Source of the DNA: Cricetomys ansorgei
Taxonomy: Eukaryota > Chordata > Mammalia > Rodentia > Nesomyidae
DNA: 64,000 bases
Assembly (NCBI GenBank): GCA_026225945.1
Contig: JAMJFZ010000690.1
Location: 186,001-250,000 of the forward strand
Direction: 5' to 3'
The notes under the pieces are model-generated. The model did no database searches, had not been told where the DNA came from, and was given only the letters and a program-made list of their open reading frames with translations. Each line of letters starts with the position of its first letter. The first letter of the stretch is position 1. A program made the translations under genes and the position numbers. This document shows, piece after piece, positions 56,931 to 64,000 of this stretch.

Positions 56931-57369
56931 TGAGAATATTTTTTATCTGAAATTGTGCTTTGAGTCACCAGCGGTGAAGATTCTTCTTCAACTGCAGTAT
57001 TTTAAAGTGTTGCATGCACAGTCCCATTACCTTGTTTCTTGATTGCTTGTTTCACTTAAAGTGGTATTCACAACAGTGTGGTTTTCTCTCCACTATTTTT
57101 GCAAAATTAGGTATCTAGAGCAAGATACACTTTAAAAAATATCCTTGGGTCCTGAGGGTTGAAGTTTCCTTGCTGAAATAATTCTGCACCTTTCAAATGC
57201 TTTAATGCTTTTAAGGCGCTCTTAAAGAGCAAGGATTTAGGCCCAGAGCTAGTTAAGCTTTGAGAAGATGCAGTTATGTTAGACAAAAATAGAACTCATC
57301 CTTTACTTTGGGACTCTGACACTATGTCCAGCTGCTTCCAGTCATTTGACTCCTGAAATTTGCCCTAAT

Positions 57370-57799
57370 CCTGGTAGAGGCAGCCTCTGCTGTTCCTAGG
57401 TCCACCCCCTACTCCTGATTGGCGCGGCTCTCTGCTACCGGAGCCCGCCGCCTACGACGTCCCGGTGAACTGATTTGAAATAAGAGCCTGGCGGTCCTCG
57501 CTAGCCTGCGCTGGACTTTTCATAGGCTGGGAAAGGAAAGGCTGAGAAACTTGACATTGTCTTGGGTAGAGTTCTTATAGAAGCAGATCAAAGAATAAAA
57601 AGAGAGCGGGACAAAAAAACAAAAAAACAAAAAACAAAAAAAAAAAACGTGCTCTTTGCTGCCTGTGGATTCCACCGAGTTACTTTTGTCTTGTGGGCTT
57701 TTCTGCCGGCTTTGGTGTCTGCGCTTGGAAGCCTGAGGGTGCGCTTCCATGCAGCTCGCTCCCAGCCGAATGGGTCATGGAATTCTAAACATGAGGCAG
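57370..57799 (+). promoter_or_regulatory. Candidate CpG-dense promoter and first exon (donor at 57800)
   Basis: Eleven CpG dinucleotides lie within 57423-57510, against almost none nearby. An inverted CCAAT box (ATTGG, 57418-57422) and a GACGTC core of a CRE-like site (57456-57461) lie at promoter-like spacing. No clear TATA box is present. The transcribed part would run from about 57480-57550 to 57799, ending in aggcag|gtaagc (GT at 57800-57801), a near-consensus donor. An ATG at 57770 opens ten codons (MGHGILNMRQ) that end exactly at the donor, phase 0. Other upstream ATGs are absent or out of frame, so this could be the start codon or 5'UTR. The gene was not identified. Confidence 0.5.
57612..57648. 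repeat. A-rich (CAAAAAAA)n tract inside the candidate exon
   Basis: Alternating A7 and C units, then a pure A run. It breaks any long reading frame into K/Q-rich peptide, so the frame through it is judged noncoding. Confidence 0.9.
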
Positions 57800-57801
57800 G
57801 T

Positions 57802-60695
57802 AAGCTTGAGGGTTGTGGTTGTAGCTGCGCCGGCGCCAGCCACGGAGGGAGGGATTTAGCTTGGGACCCCTGCGACCTGTTACTCCCGAGAGCCTGCGGA
57901 GTGATCAAATGCAGGGTTCTAGCAAATTCGTTAGGAGGAAAGAGGGGGTTGCGTTTTCTTCCTAAGGCTACCTTAGAAAGCACATCACCTGCGGTCTGAT
58001 TCTCCACGACCTGGTCCTTACTACCCGTGCCAGCTTTTGCCTCTTAAGAGTGGTTGCTGATGTGAGGCAGTCTTTTGTAAAAGGTTCAAAGCGGTTTGTA
58101 GAATATGCAAATCAATTCCAGTTTGCCGGCCTCTGGAATGTATTGTACTGGATTCATCTCAAGCCTTTAGCCTCTACTCCATTATGCTTTAGGTTAGAAT
58201 GAAGACGACTGCATAGCCTGACAAAGAATTACACGGGGACGTTTATCTTATTTTGCCTTCACATTCTGAGCGCTTTAGTGTGTGTGTGCGTGGCTGAGAA
58301 GGCAAAACCAGTCCGGATGGAACAAGCAGCACTTCCAGCGTGGGGCGGGGGTGGGGGGCATACAGACTTTTCAAAAAAAAAAAAAATTTACAAGTCGTGG
58401 TTGCTCCTGGACCTGAGAGTACATTCTTGGAAGTAGTGAACGGAGAAAGGGTGTGGGTAGTTGCTTAAATGGGTCTCTGTAAAGAATTCCAAGCTAGCAG
58501 CTTCTTCCGTCGCTCTAGGGCAGGATGATGAAATTCCTTATCAACCTAGGTAGAGATTTATGTGGTTTATAGCTTTGCCGTTGAGAACGAAGAGAAAATG
58601 AAAGACTGGATTAGACGGCCTAGAAGAGGGTGTAATTTACAACTCTCTCACAGTTGTGGAAAAAAAATCTTACGTCAATATTTCAATACCGAGATCGATA
58701 CTCAGAATGGGAAGACTAAAAAAGTCTTCCAGTGACTGGGAGAGGCAGAGATTACTAGGGAGAAATGCTGCTTTTGCCAGAGCTGAGTAACTCTGGGTGG
58801 GAAAGTGAGCATCTGTTTTGCCACCGGGAAAGCTCTTCCCTTTTTTTCCAATTGGGTTGGATATGCCCCACCCCAGCGTGCTCAGTTTAGGGGAAAGTGA
58901 AGCTTCCCGTTAGTGGCTGAGCCAAGGGGTTTACAACTTTCTGTCCTTCTGCAGCAGTTTTCGGAGGTAAAGCAGAGGCCCCATTAGAATGGTCAGGAGC
59001 AAAGACCCTTAACTTTCTTGTTCCCTAACTTGCTCTTATGGGAGCATGCTTGGTAAATTCCAACGAACGTAGAAAAGCACATGAAAGGCTGTGTGCTTTC
59101 AGCAAACAGCTCTTGCCTAGCTGGAGACTGGTGCAGAGACTAGCTTTCTCTAAGTTTTGCAATCTTTCAGACCAACCTCATTCTTTGAATTTCTAGCAGC
59201 CACATAGGGTGGGCAAAGGGAGCAAGAAGGCTTACTGGAAAAGAGTAAGAAAGAAAATAGGCACACAGTAATATTTTTGACAAAGGTCCTAAGTTCAAAC
59301 AAAGAAGTTATTTGATACTGTCTGGAGCCACCTGTCTTGTCCTCAGTGGTGTGTGAGCTCAATTTTTAGAATCTTTATGCCCACACAGTTCCTCTGGAAT
59401 GATGACACTCCCTCTGTCTGATGCCTAAGGCAAGCTGTCCAGAGCTTGGGATGATTTTTCCCATGTGTAACTGTGGCATTTGTGTGAAGTTGGAAAATAG
59501 CCCAGTATTGAAGTTTTAAGTGTACAAGTAGGCATATAGTAACTCCTCAGTTATTTAATGAATGGACAGCTTTTCATCCCACATCTCTGGATATGTATAA
59601 CATTTTTCTTTTGCCTGTTGGGTACTTGAAAAGAGGGTGGGACTAGAGGAGGAAATGAAAGAAGAGTAGAGTATCATTGTTCATACAACAAACCAGGCAT
59701 GGGATGGGAGCATTACTGCATGGGTGAATCTCAGCTTTGTTCTTGTTTCTCTTGGGGGGAACCTTACTGTGTCATTCAAGCAGAGGAATTAGACCCACCA
59801 GCCAATTTTTCATCTTAGCCCAGCAGCCCCTGGATGCATGTGCAGGGTTAACTCTCAAACCAATCCATGTGTCATCAGCTCAGCAATGAAACTCAATCTT
59901 TTTGCTGGTAAGTGATCTGTCCCTAGGGCTGCACAAACACCAAACCATGGTGTGGCAGCCCAGAAGAGACCCCTGCCACTAACTAGTCAGAATTTCCTGA
60001 TAGTCAGAAATTGCCAACAGAATCAGAAGGCTGCCTATTTTCCTGTAAGATTCAGGAGGGTTTGGGCTTTTGCCAGGCTGTCAGCAGAAGAACTGTGTAG
60101 GACAGAATTTTTTTAGGGTAAGGCCATATTAAATGAGACAAAAAAAGCATAAACCTGACTTGCATTTGTCAGGAAGTAATTTTAAACCATGTGCCAACCT
60201 CTCTTTGCACTTTGATCATAAATGGAAAACTTTTCGGAACCTTCTTTGAAAAGGAATTTACTATGTTCCCAGGCAAAAGGCCACCTGTTATAGAAGCCTA
60301 GCCAAAAATAACAGGTTTGCTTATGACATTCCCACATCAGCAAATATCCTCTCCAAATAGCAAGTCACATTCAGTGTCCTGCCACAGACTAAGAACGAAT
60401 GTTTCATTAGCATGGAAAAATATATAGATCTTCCAGACGAAATTCCCTACCAGACAAATTTTGTGGTTTTTAGCATCCCAATAACATTAGAAAAATACAC
60501 TAAGGAACTAAGATGACTTTTCTTTTAGTCTCCAGGTCTCTCAGATGCTACATTTTTGTGAGACTAAGTTGCTGCTGATCCAAGGAAGCTGTAACTCAGT
60601 TTGATAAGCCCATTTTGCATTCTTTAGATTGGAATTAAAATGCCCAAGGACATCTGGCTTAATAATGAAAGTCTTGGTAGTAATCTTTCCTCGGA
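57802..60695. other. 2.9-kb SINE-free stretch after the candidate donor
   Basis: No B1, B2 or B4 recognised. It contains a G-rich tract at 58342-58358, and a weak MIR/L2-like end at about 59515-59570 ('ggcatatagtaactcctcag...'). CpG remains mildly raised to about 58700. This is the expected appearance of a first intron near a promoter. Confidence 0.5.
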
Positions 60696-60699
60696 GGAT

Positions 60700-60890
60700 T
60701 AGAAAGTCCTTTACAAACATGATCTATTTATTCTCCACCACATCCCCAAAAAAGAATGTAGGGCAACTTGATCCACATTGAACAAATGGTGAAGTGAAGG
60801 CAAAGAAAGGTTAAATAAAATATAAAGAGAACAGCAAGTGAGAAACACATCTGGAATTCACCCACCCAGACAGACTACCTATATAGACTT
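60700..60890 (-). repeat. MIR SINE (minus)
   Basis: 'tcctttacaaacatgatcta', 'ttctccaccacatccccaa', 'tggtgaagtgaaggcaaaga', 'aaggttaaataaaatataaa', 'cagcaagtgagaaacacatctgg' fit the reversed MIR. Confidence 0.7.
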
Positions 60891-63055
60891 GGGCTCTCAA
60901 AAGACATTCTAAGGATGAGAACAGACCCTCTCTTTCGATGTTCATTTTCTTCTCAGTTCTGTTACAAGCACAGTGTCCCAAGTATGCAGTATAGATTTTT
61001 CTTTTGAAAGAGAAGCCTTAAAAAGTATAGAAATTTCTCTTCCCAGTTGTCCCAACATTGAGAACAGACAGTTTTATGACATCTAATAGGAATATGATAT
61101 AACTGGAATTTTAAATACGAATCTGAGAAATGTTCTCTTTCAACAAATATTTTACGTTTTTGTATATGCTTTAGAGAGTTTGACATCTTCAACATGTGTT
61201 AAAATTTCAATTTCTTCAGTACTACCTCTCTTTCAGAAAATGTTACCATTGTAGGACTTGTCAACTTAAAGATATTTTTGGTCATTTCCAAGTAACTTTT
61301 TGAGTTCGTTTTTCCTTGGTGTTCACTGTGACTCATGTTCTGAGTTTGTCTGGCTGTGGACCACATAGGCTGCAAACAAATCTGTTAATTAGTAGTTGCA
61401 TGTTATCCACAGACATTCCTGCAAGTTTTAAGTCTAACTGTTCATGTGAATGTCTCTTGGCTTTGATCCCTTGTTTGGTAAATAGACATCCAAGGTAGCT
61501 ATGGAAACCTGGACCTTGCATTGGTGAGGGGGCTGGAAGAGGATGTTTGGCCCAGAGAGTATTTATTATATTAATAGAAGGTGGGACCAAATCAGAATAT
61601 TTTAATCCACATGAGTTGAGCATCCTGGTTTATCCAGATCAGTTGTTCTCTTGATAAGAAAAAAAAAAAGTAAGATTGACCACATCAGATATTTGGTAAA
61701 TGTAATTTAAATTCTTCATAATTAACTATTTGCTATGTTCCCAGAGCAACTTGTAAACTAAAAGAGATGTCCAACATATGTCAATGTAGTCACAATTCCA
61801 GTTGTACTTTGTATCACTCATACAAAGTTCATTTTCAGAACTCCAGGCTCTAAAAGAAACATCAGGATCTGGCTGGAGGTGTGTATTTCACTCATCTACC
61901 TGCAGAGGTCACACTTGAAATTTCCATGATGAAAGGCTAGGCCTTGAACACCACTGCAGGCATCCCCAAGCAGAACCAGAGAGAATTAATTACTCTGCTT
62001 ATATGGAGTAATTAGTTAGCAATTCTTTATCCTTGTGACCAAATGTGCTATGAAAACTAAAGCAACCGGAATACAGACAGGTCAAACTGGAACCTAACCT
62101 CTGTGTAGACAGGGGAAGTTTAGAGGGAGATTTTCTGCTCATTATCAACTCCTTTTCATCTGACACCAAACTGTTTTTTGCTGTTTTGTTTTAGATTATT
62201 TACTGAGTCTTGGTAACTACCATGTTGTCAACATTTCTTTTAACCAGAGGATATACTATTAGCTGCTCATCTGAATTAAAAAGATTTCTTTTTTTCCTTA
62301 AATAAAGATATTGTTTGATACAACATCTTTAATGTCCCCCAGAAGGTGGTGTTAAAGAGCTCAAAAATTGTGACACCTAGATACATGAGTGCTTAGATGG
62401 AACTTTACTAACAAGAAAATAATCAAAAACCAAAATCTTGAAAACATCTTCTTCATGCTTTAAGAGACAGTTTCTTAGTTTAAAAAAAAAGGCAAAAACA
62501 GGAAGTAGTCCTGACTGTGGCATGTAAGTGTCTAATAAAGGTTCCATATTCAGTCGACTGGGTATGATAAATAAAATATTAAGGATCCTCATTACTTTTC
62601 CTTCAGCATTTGCTGAGCACGTAACAGATTTAATCTACTTACATCATTCAGTAAAGGCACACAGTGAGTGATTCTAGTTAAGATGACTTTTGGGTTCTAA
62701 ACATGATTTGATATAATCCTTGCCCTCAAATAACTTCCACTCTGCTATACAGTTAATACCAATAATATCATATAGGTTGTTAAATGAGAAAATGGCTACT
62801 TCCTTGCTCTTACCTATATTTGTTAGGATCAAAATCCATTTTAAAAAAACAGTGATATCCTAAACTTTACTGAACTTAAGGTAGCTGAGAAATTATTTGG
62901 ATTTGTGACATTTAGTTAACTTTTATCTCCATGTTCACTTGTAGAAATTTATGATTTATCTTAGTTAAAATTGGTTTATCAGAGAAAATACCTCATATAG
63001 AGTTCCAACTCTGTAAGTGCTTTATGTTCCATTTTTTATATTATGTATTAAGATA
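60891..63055. other. 2.2-kb stretch, repeat-poor
   Basis: No SINE or LTR recognised and no exon I would defend. Confidence 0.45.
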
Positions 63056-63059
63056 TATT

Positions 63060-63340
63060 TCTATTTACTTAAAGTTGATTTTTACCTTACAGTTATATAT
63101 TCTTTTTATAGCTTTGTTATTTTTTACTGATTTTTAGTAAGCATGTATCATAATGTGTTTCACTGACATTTCATATGTATCATGTTTTTTAATCTTTAAC
63201 TGATGAATGCAATACAAAAATTGTACATACTAATGAGATCCATGTGTTGTTTCAATATATCTATATTGTGCAATCAAGTTAAAGGTATCTGTCTCTTCAG
63301 ATGATCAATCCTTTGTGGCCAAAACATTGCAAATTCTTTC
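63060..63340 (+). repeat. Possible ancient L1 3'UTR fragment
   Basis: 'acaaaaattgtacatactaatgagatcc', 'gtgttgtttcaatatatcta' and 'attgtgcaatcaagttaaagg' recall the old L1 3' region ('...attgtacatattt...gatgttttgatacatgtatacattgtgtaatgatcaaatc'). Low confidence. Confidence 0.4.
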
Positions 63341-63494
63341 TTTTAGTCCTTTGAGATTCACAGTCATACAAAAACTATCTACAGTTAACCAAACTTCTTT
63401 CTCCTATCTCTCTGTGTACTGAGAGTTTGTTTGAAACTATATTTTCAAGTGAGAAATTATGCCATGAACATTTTACAACACAATTTTGAAGAGT

Positions 63495-63715
63495 TTGCGG
63501 AGATGATTGAATCAGTAAAATGTTTGCTTTACAAGCATGACCAAGGGAGCTTGATATCCAGAACCCACATAAAAATGCTGGCAATGGTAGTGCACTATAC
63601 TCCCAGCACTGAGAAGGATGAAATAGAAGGGTCCCTATGGCTCACTGGCAAGCCAGCCTAGCCAAATTAGTAAACTCCAAGCCAATGAAAGACTGTCTCA
63701 AAGGAGGAAGATGAC
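63495..63715 (+). repeat. B4 SINE (plus)
   Basis: Degraded ID head 'gattgaatcagtaaaatgtt', then 'ccagaacccacataaaaatg', 'ctggcaatggtagtgcacta', 'ctcccagcactgagaaggat', 'ggctcactggcaagccagcctagccaaattagtaaactcc' and 'gactgtctcaaaggaggaag'. Confidence 0.85.
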
Positions 63716-63954
63716 AGTAAAATTTCCAGCATGTATGAGAAGGGACTTATCCTTATCTGCTTGATGATGCCACAGAAATAATTCTGATTTGGGACTTGCC
63801 TCCAACTAACAGATTAAAGCCTAATTGCCAAGATAGAATCTGCTAAGCTTGTTCTCACTGAGGCATAGCCAAATGTGTATGTTGGTTTATTTACCAGGTG
63901 AGTGGCATGCCATGCTCATTCAGCAACAAAAGGAGTATTTCCTCCTTCCTTTCA

Positions 63955-64000
63955 TGCTTCTCTCTCCCTTCCTTCCTTCCTTTCTTCTTTCTTCCTCTTC
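63955..64000. repeat. (TTCC)n tract, cut by the window edge
   Basis: TTCC and TTCT units to the end of the window. Full length unknown. Confidence 0.9.

Noticed and set aside
57562..57999. 145-codon plus-strand frame across the candidate promoter
   Set aside because: It starts with TTG, runs through an A-rich tract (K/Q peptide) and crosses the strong donor at 57800.
57588..58007. 139-codon minus-strand frame over the CpG-dense zone
   Set aside because: The antisense shadow of a GC-rich, stop-poor segment. No domain and no splice logic on that strand.
59895..59915. Donor-like gctg|gtaagt at about 59909 considered as an exon end
   Set aside because: No CpG enrichment, acceptor or open frame supports an exon there. 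An isolated donor-like word is expected by chance.
1..64000. Search for CRISPR arrays, phage or bacterial defence systems
   Set aside because: The window is mammalian nuclear DNA by its SINE/LINE/LTR content. No regularly spaced repeat-spacer structure or prokaryotic operon was seen.

Overview
The window is nuclear DNA from a muroid rodent, most likely a cricetid (hamster, vole or deer-mouse group). The evidence is the repeat content: B1, B2/B3 and ID-derived B4 SINEs, ORR1-type MaLR LTRs, and L1 with a rodent Lx-like 3'UTR. Some B1 copies are non-murine, for example the element at 56765-56930, which has the extended end seen in cricetid B1. Species cannot be fixed by eye. No bacterial, phage or plasmid feature, CRISPR array, rRNA or genuine tRNA gene was seen. 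All tRNA-like sequence lies inside SINEs.

No complete protein-coding gene is present. The open frames are short, AT-rich chance frames or pieces of L1. The window looks like a gene desert or the inside or 5' flank of a large gene. Two zones stand out from the AT-rich background. One is 10.05-11.44 kb, with raised CpG, a CRE-like site, two good splice donors and a G-quadruplex. The other is 57.37-57.80 kb, a compact CpG-dense segment with an inverted CCAAT box and a GACGTC core, ending in a strong donor. Both sit in long SINE-free stretches and are my best candidates for promoters and first exons. The gene(s) could not be identified.

Layout: 0-4 kb holds old SINEs and a MaLR-like LTR. At 3.95-7.93 kb is a minus-strand L1 with large internal deletions. 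8-9.7 kb holds old L1 and SINEs. 9.7-13.9 kb is SINE-free, with candidate exons. 13.9-17.4 kb has MIR remnants. At 17.4-18.6 kb is a 5'-inverted L1 beside a local ~175 bp duplication. 20.8-23.8 kb holds a long CT/AC microsatellite, an ancient L1 split by a B4, and B1/B4 copies. 23.8-28.1 kb is almost repeat-free. 28-38 kb is SINE-dense, with nested old LTR-like sequence and an old repeat of ~590 bp. At 38.4-38.8 kb is a solo LTR inserted in a B1, with target-site duplications. 40-56 kb is a mixed repeat field including two ORR1-type LTRs, an MLT1 LTR, and MER5/MER20 DNA transposon remnants. 57.4-63 kb is the candidate promoter followed by repeat-poor DNA. The right edge has a B4 and a TTCC run.

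Repeat identities were assigned by eye against remembered consensus sequences, without alignment software, so boundaries are approximate (usually +/-10-30 bp).
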